DNA from: JBCCDY01 sp039030555
GTDB lineage: Bacteria; Bacteroidota; Bacteroidia; Cytophagales; Cyclobacteriaceae
Length of the DNA: 64,000 nt
Assembly: GCA_039030555.1 (NCBI GenBank)
Contig: JBCCDY010000005.1
Location: 186,001 to 250,000, forward strand
Direction of reading: 5' to 3'
Shown here: one piece after another, positions 37,001 through 43,712 of the stretch
Layout: the number at the start of each line of letters is the position of its first letter
Numbering within the stretch: the stretch's first letter is position 1
Position numbers and translations under genes: made by a program
The notes under the pieces: generated by a model
Seen by the model: the letters and a program-made list of their open reading frames with translations, nothing else
The model's database searches: none
What the model was told of the DNA's origin: nothing

Positions 37001-37754
37001 TTCCTGCGTTACCAACATTAACCAGCGGCTGGGTTTCACCATCGTCATAAAGTGCCATACGAGGAAATTTCAAAGCTTGTGTAACTTCCTCTATATTAAG
37101 ATTAAGGGCCACTTCACTAGTTGTAGCCTGGAACCTAAACCATATATTAGCATTAGGCCCATTGCCCCATTTGGAGGGCCTAGCACCGTCAGGTGTACCA
37201 ATGCGTGTATCGTATTGCCCAGAGGTGGAGCAGTTGTCATTACTATGTGAAAGTATAACAGCCTCATTCCGATAGTCTTCAGAAACCTCATCATCTACAC
37301 ATAACGTGAAAGTTCCTGAATGACCGCCATTTGGGCCATTTGATACATTAATATAGTATTCTTGTCCGACAGTGAGGGTATTCACACTCATACCCACCGG
37401 GTCACCAGAACCAGCATTGGCTACACTTTTTATTTCTGCCTTAGTCGCATCATGAAGTGAAATCCGAGGGAAATTCATAGAACCCACCTCCACTCTAATA
37501 CTTACTTCTGTGGTAGTGGCGGTGAATTTGTACCATACATTACTGTAAGGGCCTCCGGTCCAATTTTCCGGTAATGCCTCGTCCGGAGTAGCTCCTGAGG
37601 TGGTAAACACGCCAGGTGAAGAACAGAAGTTATCTATACTGACCAATTCCTGAGCATCTTCGAAATTATCGTTGGTTTGGGCATGGGTAAAGCCCAATAT
37701 CAATAGCATCGCGAGATTTAGACAGCATACATGTCTTACTTTATAAAAAATCAT
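31092..37754 (-). CDS. giant LRR/FN3 surface protein
   Basis: A 2220-residue exported protein with a signal peptide (first 25 residues, ending THA-Q). Three tandem beta-sandwich units follow at about 27-153, 158-292 and 297-425; each has a CSPG/CSTSG start, an NxWYKF/NIWFRF/NVWFTF strand and a GTFTLCV end, as in pre-peptidase C-like domains. FN3 domains lie at about 430-530, 716-800 and 990-1075. Between them are two near-identical binding-type modules (535-715 and 812-985, each opening RTFLIDLGNPTN). Three LRR blocks at about 1085-1320, 1327-1710 and 1718-2010 each open with an EIxALRxLY cap. Ig-like and C-terminal stranded parts end the protein. No T9SS domain is seen. It is the first large gene of the operon and probably an adhesin or matrix protein. 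Confidence 0.85.
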   Translation of the reverse strand: MIFYKVRHVCCLNLAMLLILGFTHAQTNDNFEDAQELVSIDNFCSSPGVFTTSGATPDEALPENWTGGPYSNVWYKFTATTTEVSIRVEVGSMNFPRISLHDATKAEIKSVANAGSGDPVGMSVNTLTVGQEYYINVSNGPNGGHSGTFTLCVDDEVSEDYRNEAVILSHSNDNCSTSGQYDTRIGTPDGARPSKWGNGPNANIWFRFQATTSEVALNLNIEEVTQALKFPRMALYDDGETQPLVNVGNAGTNTNIGLSHTGLTVGAWYDVNIDNGPNTGHRGAFTLCIDTEVSHDYRSSAIALNDLNNYCSPSEAYTTEIGTPDEARPSFWTNGPNANVWFTFQAAGPDITIDVKTGTGEGTIAFPKLAIYNQSMGEVAGTMDAGQFNDVSLSYTGLVTGATYYINIDNGVNQGQRGTFTLCVNNPGTGPAVPDVPANLLAVSAGVDQINLSWDDVATETGYRLWRSTESGTGFNILAENIDDNTVNYSDIGLTPNTPYFYYLEAFNDSGSSVPTVEVSATTDELPDPGTEQGRTFLIDLGNPTNITAGNWNNVTSPQNDGVTISDLIDDSGASSTIDFVVVIDASNGLGNGFNNDGYSGETLGYPITANSDSYFARLGGGTYKLTELDNNKTYDLVIFGSRSGTGNRVGTYTINGVTKTLDGLNNTSNTVSFTGLTPDVNGEIILDFGVQAGSSFGYLNVLKVIEQGATLPPTAPSNLSATVSDNDIQLNWTNNASTATNFEIERATLSGGYSSIAIVPVETTSFDDNDLPSDTYRYRVKAIDTVNDLQSDFSSEVNATVEDTDPGTGEQRTFLIDLGNPTNTTSGNWNNLGIKQNDGVTVSGLIDDKGLISSIGFTVVKDASEGFGNGYNNAGYAGEALGYPVTANSDSYFSQGAGGTYKLTGLDNGKTYDLVIFASRAGSGNRVGTYTINGVTQTLDALNNSTNTISFIDLQPDDNNEIILDFGVEAGSSFGYLNVLEVIEKPSQATINAPSNLTAVASPGQVVLSWADNSDNETGFEIRRSTTENDTNDPFVTVAVNATQFIDYTVDPSTLYYYQVRSTDGQVLSSYTDEVSVNSAPVNTGIVPDAQEILALRELYTETTGAEWINRNGWPNSSAEWDNITSVQQAASWHGITVEDGDVVELRLPDDGLNGYLLPSLGDLTALRVVDLAYNNLFGSSLEMFGNLRELTSLYLNNCDLADYIPVEIGNCTKLESLVLGNNALTGKVPGVLGELTNLRLIYLDNNDLYGPLPNSLTSLSNLTKIVLSNNSFNTFPNFSSHTNPSQITVRIASNNISDVYIQPHLDEVAFGSFSYLPQDVSPINGQVPDEVEIQALRDLYENTGGNSWVSQTDANASNNWANGVEWNIITSVDQVVDWHGLTLLNGDIDIISLVNNDLSGSLPESMADLKGLRYLQITHNALSGSLPSGIGELNKLIWLNMRDNELTGSIPNSLAYNSSITKIELINNQLSGSLPPFLGDIVNLQTLELGNNNFSGPVPSTLGNLSNLTELRLALNDLAGEIPTELGDLSNLKTLQLSFNNLIGSIPSSFSGLTSLENLSLGSNQLSGPIPIELGSLTTLVGLHLGYNNLTGNIPKEIGDMTALVVCDLGNNDLSGSLPTEIGNLASLVSLSVVDNNLLGAIPNSLVSIESLGSMQLHRNNFTSFPDFTNHLSPLNIYVDISYNYIPQEDIDVNLVEGVPIFSTFNYVPQNTIPTEQGQIFDVVEIQALRDLYNIKDAPPSDYYWGGWPQNDAEWDNITSLNQVVDWNGVTIEDGDVVDLNRFRANLVGKIPESISNLSELKVLQLLQNRINQIPAELSELSKLEFLGLSSNSISSLPEELGDLKQLKTLGLDYNPIDYIPEFTRDLESLERLTMQSTGVNTKIPEWIGELDNLELLNIQESQVAGEMPAAIGNLNKLKSLYLANTNIKGSIPSSIANIDSLLVIYLQNTEISGQIPTELASMDKLIGLDISNSDVEGIPNFNFLPNAQSLRLRVNGSMLSFQDVEKNLIGPDSHSYLNFFYANLQSPVEVTLLNVDPAQPILNDRGGGSQTSYQWQEWNGTDWINIDSQTTEHLMLTDVDQSFVGRRYRCEMTNGWVIGQTLYSTIFEVSSVQATYYAIANGDWTDGTIWSLEEGGEPVNQLPTAADKVVINGFSINASTIIESGDLTLDANDAAQLILSGPNAHLTVRGKISIKGDFRFAENILIVKEGAKLDCIE

Positions 37755-37966
37755 ACTCGTCTGTTGCTGATTGAAATGCCCCCTTTAGAATTTACCATAA
37801 CTGAAGGATTGATGTATGAAATAAGAATACACATGCAGATTAAACCTGAAATAGTATTCAATCGTCTTTTTGTATCCAGAAGGAAACTTTTTGAAGAAAG
37901 AAACGGAGCGATATACCCTGAACTTGAAAAGTTCCCGATTATTCCATTGTTTTCTCTGGTATTCAT
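37751..37966 (-). CDS. possible leader ORF of the giant operon
   Basis: A 71-codon frame whose stop overlaps the start of the 2220-residue gene as ATGA. A strong Shine-Dalgarno-like AAAGGAG sits 8 nt before its ATG, which is rare in this phylum. The peptide has no recognisable domain; it carries a basic stretch (DTKRRLN) and one hydrophobic run (ISGLICMCILISYI). It begins about 40 bp downstream of the conserved AGGGTAACGTTTT element. It could be a translated leader that couples ribosome entry to the giant gene, or untranslated 5' region that is open by chance. A plus-strand frame over the same bases (37731-37994) has no such signals. Confidence 0.35.
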   Translation of the reverse strand: MNTRENNGIIGNFSSSGYIAPFLSSKSFLLDTKRRLNTISGLICMCILISYINPSVMVNSKGGISISNRRV

Positions 37967-37985
37967 AATGATATCTCCTTTAGAC

Positions 37986-38021
37986 TTCTCTTAATTAACA
38001 GATCGAGCAAAACGTTACCCT
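37986..38021 (-). promoter_or_regulatory. conserved upstream element, copy A (giant operon)
   Basis: Read on the minus strand, AGGGTAACGTTTT (38021-38009) is followed after four bases by GATCTGTTAATTAAGA (38004-37989). The same arrangement, with 28 of 36 positions identical by eye, occurs upstream of the esterase gene at 59584. It lies 43 bp before the possible leader ORF and about 255 bp before the 2220-residue gene. A GTAAC-type upstream box would fit an ECF sigma promoter, but an operator is equally possible. Confidence 0.45.
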
Positions 38022-38605
38022 GCCGTTTTGAAAAAAATCAGAATTGTTCAAAAATTAAGAATGAATGGTATCAATATTAAAATCAGATTCTAGTATTCAA
38101 CAACTGATTAGAATTATATTCGTGTGGTTTTAAGTAATAGATCAGCTATATGTTTTACTTAAAAATGTTAGGTTACATCGTTGTATTAATTAATGCAACA
38201 GCTCATTCTTATACTCAAGTAGAAATTGATATTATTGCCGCAAATAGATATTTTCATATAGTTGGCTCTTTACTACAAAGCAGATAACTAAGAGAGACTT
38301 AAGCTTTTCAGAGAAATATTAAACCCATTAACACTCCTATTATTCGACAGGCTTTTTAATAATGAAAAACGATAATCCTATAACGTAACGCAGCGGCTTG
38401 CATTACTGGATTGGTATAATTATGCTAATGAGCTGTGGTAATTTGGAAATTGACCCTGGAAAAGAAATTTTTGTAAACTAATCAAATAGTCGTGGTAATT
38501 GTAAGTAGCTTAGGCCGTTTATAAAAACCGGCTACTACACAGCATTATTTAGTATTTTTACGTCCCATCGTATAAGCATATAATCTTAACATTTATTTAG
38601 TAACG
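38022..38605. other. divergent intergenic region between giant operon and ECF sigma gene
   Basis: AT-rich, without a convincing gene. A 45-codon plus-strand frame at 38150-38287 starts like a signal peptide (MFYLKMLGYIVVLINATAHS), and a 19-codon frame at 38422-38481 reads MLMSCGNLEIDPGKEIFVN, like a scrap of lipoprotein. Both may be gene remains. The region just before the sigma gene should hold its promoter; I see no clear Bacteroidota consensus box. Confidence 0.4.
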
Positions 38606-39208
38606 GTGAAATATACAGACGAAGAATTAGTCTCGGGAATTTTTAAGGGCAGTCCGGAAATCATAAAGACCATTTATGATGATCTCTTTCCTGTTATCAA
38701 CAGCTTCGTGATGTCTAATTCAGGAAGCAGTCAGGATGCTGAAGATGTTTTTCAGGAGGCACAAATTATTTTATACAGAAAGATTAAATCAGGCTCTCTT
38801 GTACTGAACTGCACTTTTAAGACATTTCTTTTCGCCGTATGCAAAAAACTCTGGTTGTTAAGGTTAAAGAAAAAAGCCAGAATACCGATGGATTATTTTG
38901 AACAGGAATTACCTGATCTGGATAATGAAACTGTTGAATCCATTGAAAAGAATGAACGGTATCTACTTTACAAGAAGCACTTCAATAGACTTCCTGAAAG
39001 TTGTAAAAAGCTTTTATTGCTATTTTTTGAGGGTAACAAAATGAAGGATATTGCAATAAAGATGGGCTTTGCCAGTGAAGGCTATGCTCGTAAAAGAAAG
39101 CATCACTGTCAAAAAAACTTATTAAATAGTATAGCCAATGATCCTCTTTATAACGAATTAGCAGGTTCTGAAATAGCTCGAAAGATTTCAGAGGAAAGTA
39201 TACCGTGA
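38606..39208 (+). CDS. ECF-type RNA polymerase sigma factor
   Basis: A 200-residue sigma-70 family protein of the extracytoplasmic-function group. Region 2 spans about residues 5-90, with the DAEDVFQEAQIILYRKIKSG core-binding motif near 42-61 and FKTFLFAVCKKLWLLRLKKK in the DNA-melting part. Region 4 spans about 125-180, with LPESCKKLLLLFFEGNKMKD followed by the helix-turn-helix IAIKMGFASEGYARKRKHHC. The start is GTG. Its stop overlaps the next gene, whose product looks like a membrane-bound partner. It points away from the giant surface operon. Control of that operon, or of cell-surface genes generally, is plausible but is inferred from position and from the shared upstream element. Confidence 0.88.
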   Translation: MKYTDEELVSGIFKGSPEIIKTIYDDLFPVINSFVMSNSGSSQDAEDVFQEAQIILYRKIKSGSLVLNCTFKTFLFAVCKKLWLLRLKKKARIPMDYFEQELPDLDNETVESIEKNERYLLYKKHFNRLPESCKKLLLLFFEGNKMKDIAIKMGFASEGYARKRKHHCQKNLLNSIANDPLYNELAGSEIARKISEESIP

Positions 39209-39960
39209 TGAAAAAAGATTATCAAGACCTGATAGAAAAATACCTAGAGGGAGACCTCGAAGGAATTGAGCTTAAAAATTTTGAGAAAAAATTAGAAAAT
39301 ATTCCAGAGCTAAAAAGAGAAATTACCCTTCAGAAAGAAATAAGAGAAGCACTTTTAGAAAAAGATGTTGATGAGTTTAGGACGAAACTTCAGACCTTTA
39401 AAAAGGTAGGAGGAATTGAAAAGCAGAAGTCTAACCCTTCTACATTAACGATATCATTGCTATATAAAGTTGCTGCTTCCGTGCTTCTAATACTAAGCTC
39501 CGCTCTAGTAGTTTTCCTGATTTTCTTTAATAAACCTTCCAATCATGAGTTATTTAATGAATATTTCATCCCCTACGATAATCTTGTTGTGTCCAGGGGA
39601 TCTTCTTCAGAAAATCCACAATTGAACAAAGCGATGTCATTGTACGACATCGGGAAATACAGGAAGGCAATAGAGGCTTTTAAGAATACGAAGCAAGAAA
39701 ACAGTGTTGTGGCATCATTCTATATGGGAGTAAGCTATCTTTCGATAGGTGATACCGAAAATTCAATAAATAAATTTTCAGAAGTTATTGAAAGTGACAA
39801 CGAAATATTAGCTGAAGTAGCTATGTGGTATAAAGCACTGGCTATGATTAAAAAAGAAGATGTAGAAGCCGCAAAAAAGATTTTAAAGCAGCTTACTACA
39901 TCCGAAAATTCAAGGTTTTATAGAGATCGGGCAGAATCGCTACTCAATGAGCTAAATTAA
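39208..39960 (+). CDS. membrane protein with TPR domain, putative anti-sigma partner
   Basis: A 250-residue single-pass protein. The N-terminal 80 residues are cytoplasmic and resemble the start of anti-sigma proteins (KYLEGDLEGIELKNFEKKLE, then ELKREITLQKEIREALLEKD). One membrane segment lies at about 87-108 (VAASVLLILSSALVVFLIFF). The outer part, about 140-245, has TPR-like helices (NKAMSLYDIGKYRKAIEAFK, ASFYMGVSYLSIGDTENSIN, AEVAMWYKALAMIKKEDVEA). I choose the ATG at 39208, which shares one base with the sigma stop (TGATG); a GTG at 39205 is the alternative. The layout suggests it holds the sigma factor at the membrane and responds to a periplasmic protein contact through the TPR part. It lacks the zinc-binding HxxxCxxC motif of classical anti-sigmas. 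Confidence 0.72.
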   Translation: MKKDYQDLIEKYLEGDLEGIELKNFEKKLENIPELKREITLQKEIREALLEKDVDEFRTKLQTFKKVGGIEKQKSNPSTLTISLLYKVAASVLLILSSALVVFLIFFNKPSNHELFNEYFIPYDNLVVSRGSSSENPQLNKAMSLYDIGKYRKAIEAFKNTKQENSVVASFYMGVSYLSIGDTENSINKFSEVIESDNEILAEVAMWYKALAMIKKEDVEAAKKILKQLTTSENSRFYRDRAESLLNELN

Positions 39961-40163
39961 TCCTATAGTAGCAACAGCTTGTTATAACTCAAATTCGTTT
40001 TAAACAATCTTCAAAAAGCAGGGTATATTGAGCGCAAAGCATCGTCCTAATAATCCTAAATTGGTTCCAGTAAACTCCACCTCCAACCCTCTGTAAAATA
40101 ATTCTAGCATATAAATAACTTTTCACTTTCTTTAAGAACAATAGAAAAGAAACCGTATCTACT

Positions 40164-42386
40164 ATGAAATATATTTTACTTCCCTTCTTCATTTTCCTAG
40201 TGTTCCAAATCAACGCTCAGGAAGTCCCTCCCTATAGTGGTAAATTCAACGCTATTGATCGTTTATTAGAGTCTCCGAGCCCTTATAGAACAGCGTCAGG
40301 GAAACCGGGTGCTGAGTACTGGCAGCAAAGAGCCGATTATAAAATAAAAGCTTCCATCGATGAAGTTAATAATGTGTTAAGTGGTGAAGAAGCCATTACC
40401 TACTTCAACAACTCCCCTGATGACCTGGAGATTTTATGGCTTCAACTGGAACAGAATGTAAACCGAAAAGAAAGCGAGGATTTTGGTGATGCTCTAGGTG
40501 GAATCAAAGATTCTGTAAACTCAAGAAGTGTCCAGTTTTTGTTACGTCCGATTGATTTTCCTGCCGGTACAGAAATAGAGTCAATCAAAGATGCTAGTGG
40601 AAAAGATATTCCTTATGTGATAAACAATACCATGCTCCGACTGGAGTTGCCGGAACCTCTGAAAGCAGGTGCTAACATTACATTCTCGGTTTCCTGGAAA
40701 AATTACATTACCGATAGAAGCAAATTCTTACTCTCCAGAGAAGGTTATGAGTATTTCCCATCTGACGATAACAAGATTTTCCTTTTGGGACATTGGTTCC
40801 CAAGAATGGCTGTTTATAATGATACCGAAGGCTGGCAAAACAAACAGTTCAGAAGATTAGGAGAGTTTGCACTAGAGTTTGGTGATTACGAAGTTGAACT
40901 AACAGTTCCTTCCGATCATATTGTTGCTGGAACAGGTACTTTAACTAATGAAAAAGATGTACTGACCAAAACGCAACGTGAGCGTCTGGAAAAAGCCAGA
41001 AGCTCTTTTGATGAAATTCTGATGATCGTTACCCCAGAGGAGGCAAAAAAGAATGAGCAATCAAAAGCTAACAAAACCAAAACCTGGAAATTCAATGCTA
41101 AAAACGTCCGGGATGTTGCCTTTGCCAGTTCCAGGAAGTTTATCTGGGATGCTCAAGCAGTAAAACTTCCAACCAATACCGTGATGGCTATGTCCTTCTA
41201 TCCAAATGAAGGCATGCCGGTATGGTCTGAAGAATCTACGAACGGCGTGAAGCAGGCATTGGAAGTGTATTCTGAAGCTACTTTCGATTATCCTTACCCT
41301 GTTGCTATCTCTGTAAATACCTCCAACATTGGTATGGAATTTCCTATGATCTCCTTTAACGGCGGACGTCCGATTAATGGTGAGATCAGCGAGTTGGCGC
41401 GTCGTGGAATGACGAGTACAATCATCCATGAGGTGGGGCACAATTGGTTTCCAATGATCGTAAGTTCGGATGAACGCAAATGGATGTGGATGGACGAAGG
41501 ACTAAATACATTCTTACATCAGAGAACATTAGCGGAAAGATATCCTCAATGGACGAGTACCACCCCGAAAGACATAGTACCATTTATGAAGGGTGATAAG
41601 AGCAAACTCCGTCCCATCATGACAAATTCCGATAATGATATTCTATCCCAGTTTGGAGCTAATTTTTATAGAAAACCGACAGTAGGTTTTCAAATACTAA
41701 GAAATAGTGTGGTCGGTAAAGAACTCTTCGATAAGGCCTTTAAAGAATATGCAAACCGATGGAAATACAAGCACCCTAATCCTTCCGATTTTTTTAGAAC
41801 GATTGAAGATCAGACTGCGGTTGACCTCGATTGGTTTTGGAAGGGTTGGTTTTTCACCACGGATAATGTGGATATTGAACTGGCTGATGTTAAATGGTAT
41901 CAATTAAAAGAAGACCAGAAAACCATTGAAAACCAATTGAAAAATGGAAAAGCAGCCAAAGCAGGTGGTTCCCCAGAAGAAAAAGAAAACACGGATTTCA
42001 GTGATGGCCCTGAACCATTTACGATGGTCAATACTCCTGATGGTTCTTACGGACAGTTCTTAAGTCGTTTGGACGAAACACAAATCCGGAAAGAACTTTC
42101 AGGAAAAAACATTTATGAATTAACCTTCAAAAATAAAGGTGGCTTAGTAATGCCACTCGTAATCGAGTGGACGTATGCAGACGGCTCCACTGAGATCGAA
42201 AGATTACCCGCTGAAGTCTGGCGATGGAACGAAGCCGAAGTAGTGAAGACTTTTATGAAAGAAAAAGAGGTGACCAACATCCGAATTGATCCGAACCTTG
42301 AATTAGCCGATGTGAATATGGAAAACAATGCTTTTCCGAAGTTGGCTACGGATAGTAAATTTGATACAAAGAAAAAAGATCGATAA
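40164..42386 (+). CDS. exported M1-family metallopeptidase
   Basis: A 740-residue zinc aminopeptidase-like protein with a signal peptide (first 18 residues, ending INA-Q). The M1 N-terminal beta-domain spans about 45-275. The catalytic domain contains GMEFP (about 392-396) in the place of the GAMEN exopeptidase motif, and the zinc site HEVGH (about 422-426) followed after 18 residues by the glutamate of WMDEGL, which completes HExxH-x18-E. A tyrosine-bearing FYRKPTVGFQILRNSVVGKE stretch follows, as usual. The C-terminal strands from about 610 on are typical of the Bacteroidota subgroup. It would trim peptides in the periplasm or at the surface. It has its own upstream region of 203 bp, in which I see nothing distinctive. 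Confidence 0.9.
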   Translation: MKYILLPFFIFLVFQINAQEVPPYSGKFNAIDRLLESPSPYRTASGKPGAEYWQQRADYKIKASIDEVNNVLSGEEAITYFNNSPDDLEILWLQLEQNVNRKESEDFGDALGGIKDSVNSRSVQFLLRPIDFPAGTEIESIKDASGKDIPYVINNTMLRLELPEPLKAGANITFSVSWKNYITDRSKFLLSREGYEYFPSDDNKIFLLGHWFPRMAVYNDTEGWQNKQFRRLGEFALEFGDYEVELTVPSDHIVAGTGTLTNEKDVLTKTQRERLEKARSSFDEILMIVTPEEAKKNEQSKANKTKTWKFNAKNVRDVAFASSRKFIWDAQAVKLPTNTVMAMSFYPNEGMPVWSEESTNGVKQALEVYSEATFDYPYPVAISVNTSNIGMEFPMISFNGGRPINGEISELARRGMTSTIIHEVGHNWFPMIVSSDERKWMWMDEGLNTFLHQRTLAERYPQWTSTTPKDIVPFMKGDKSKLRPIMTNSDNDILSQFGANFYRKPTVGFQILRNSVVGKELFDKAFKEYANRWKYKHPNPSDFFRTIEDQTAVDLDWFWKGWFFTTDNVDIELADVKWYQLKEDQKTIENQLKNGKAAKAGGSPEEKENTDFSDGPEPFTMVNTPDGSYGQFLSRLDETQIRKELSGKNIYELTFKNKGGLVMPLVIEWTYADGSTEIERLPAEVWRWNEAEVVKTFMKEKEVTNIRIDPNLELADVNMENNAFPKLATDSKFDTKKKDR

Positions 42387-42396
42387 ATGTCTTATA

Positions 42397-42900
42397 ATGG
42401 AGAATCAAGGAAAGTCTTTTTTAACCCGTATCAGGAAAACCCTCCCAGTTGTTGAAAGATTTGCCCTAGTCGTATTTACTCTAGGGTTGGTGCTGACTGA
42501 TTTAATTGAATATTCTAACATTTTAGTCAGCATTTCTTTAACTGTACTAGCAATAGTGTTTTTCTTAACTGCTTACATACCTATTGAAATGCCGCAAGAT
42601 GAAGAACATAAAACTGGATTTAATGAGCTTTTTACATTTACCATTGGCCCAAAAATAATCTGGATAGCATGCTCAATTTCTACCGTCGGATTGCAGTTTT
42701 ATTTTAATGGGTTGGAAGGACCTGATATTATGCTGATTGTTGGGTCTATAACGTTAGTACCACTAAATTTTTTATTGGGGATACAGTTTCTTCGTAGAAT
42801 AAAATATGCTGAAAATCTCACTCCCATATTTTTCAGATCAATCCCAATTATGGTATTTGATATTTACGTACTAATTCAATTGGGTAAAATTTCGCTTTGA
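42397..42900 (+). CDS. small four-helix membrane protein
   Basis: A 167-residue protein with four to five hydrophobic segments (FALVVFTLGLVLTDLI, ILVSISLTVLAIVFFLTAYI, IIWIACSISTVGLQFYF, IMLIVGSITLVPLNFLLGIQ, PIMVFDIYVLIQL). I recognise no family. The frame opens earlier, at 42328, inside the metallopeptidase gene; I prefer the ATG at 42397 (MENQGK), 10 bp after that gene ends, because it removes the overlap and leaves a normal cytoplasmic N-terminus with basic residues. It may be co-transcribed with the peptidase. The function is unknown. Confidence 0.6.
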   Translation: MENQGKSFLTRIRKTLPVVERFALVVFTLGLVLTDLIEYSNILVSISLTVLAIVFFLTAYIPIEMPQDEEHKTGFNELFTFTIGPKIIWIACSISTVGLQFYFNGLEGPDIMLIVGSITLVPLNFLLGIQFLRRIKYAENLTPIFFRSIPIMVFDIYVLIQLGKISL

Positions 42901-43022
42901 TTGAGATCTAAATATTTAGAGATACTAAAGTTAAGTGGTAATGCTTCAGAAGAAGACACAACTCTCTGATCTGTAACTTCACAGACTAAAGAGTGAATTT
43001 CTGAAAATGACCTCTGTTTTAA

Positions 43023-43448
43023 ATGAAAAACCTAACTTTCGAAACCTGTTCCATTGACGATAGAAAAGCTGTTCTTGACGGAATAAATAATTATAACCTA
43101 AGTAAAGTTTCTGCTTTATCTGATTTATGGACTTCGCTTGATTTTGTGGCTCGAGATGATCGAGGAAAAGTCATTGGAGGAATACTGGCTGGTATAGGTT
43201 ACTGGAATGGATTAGAGATAAATACGCTTTGGATCAAAGAAGAATTCAGAAAGAAGGGTGTTGGAACCAGTTTACTGAAACACGTTGAAAAGCTGGCAGC
43301 GGAAAAAGGTGCCACCATTTCCATACTGGATACTTTTGACTTTCAGGCTGAAAAATTTTATCTAAAAAATGGTTACAAGCCTATCGGAGAAATTAAAGAC
43401 TTTCCAAAAGGACATCGACGTATCTATTTTTCAAAAGTGATTCAATAA
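43023..43448 (+). CDS. GNAT-family N-acetyltransferase
   Basis: A 141-residue acetyltransferase of the GCN5 superfamily. The acetyl-CoA pyrophosphate-binding motif A is INTLWIKEEFRKKGVGTSLL (about 69-88), with R/K-K-x-G-V-G at its centre. Motif B follows with the DTFDFQAEKFYLKNGYKPIG segment (about 102-122), and the end strand is HRRIYFSKVI. It is complete for the small single-domain type. The substrate cannot be told from the sequence. It is a single gene, 122 bp after the membrane protein gene, and is followed by a palindromic repeat element. Confidence 0.85.
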   Translation: MKNLTFETCSIDDRKAVLDGINNYNLSKVSALSDLWTSLDFVARDDRGKVIGGILAGIGYWNGLEINTLWIKEEFRKKGVGTSLLKHVEKLAAEKGATISILDTFDFQAEKFYLKNGYKPIGEIKDFPKGHRRIYFSKVIQ

Positions 43449-43457
43449 GTGTTTAAA

Positions 43458-43585
43458 ACCTCCCCTAACCCCACCAGGAGCAGAGGAATGTGTACTATCC
43501 TAAAATAAGAGTAGAATTACGATTGAATTTTTACGCCATTACTAATGTCCACCACTTCCCCCTTTAAGGAGGGATTAAGGGAGGT
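43458..43585. repeat. palindromic intergenic repeat element
   Basis: The two ends of this 128-bp segment are inverted copies: ACCTCCCCTAACCCC at 43458-43472 and GGGATTAAGGGAGGT at 43571-43585 (13 of 15 positions pair). An inner CCCTTTAAGGAGG motif adds a second small palindrome. Dispersed elements of this CTCCC...GGGAG type are frequent between genes in Bacteroidota. It fills most of the 264-bp gap between the acetyltransferase and the Anbu locus and codes for nothing. Confidence 0.6.
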
Positions 43586-43712
43586 CAAACAAAGTCAGGG
43601 GTTTATTGGACCTAAATCTCAAACTAATTTCAGGGATCATTACATTCCATTTGCATATCCCCTATCCTTTTTTAACTTATGGAATAACACTTAAAACTAA
43701 AATTGAAACGGT

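Noticed and set aside
37731..37994. Plus-strand 87-codon frame overlapping the start of the giant operon
   Set aside because: It has no ribosome site or domain and lies opposite a frame with a strong Shine-Dalgarno and stop/start overlap.
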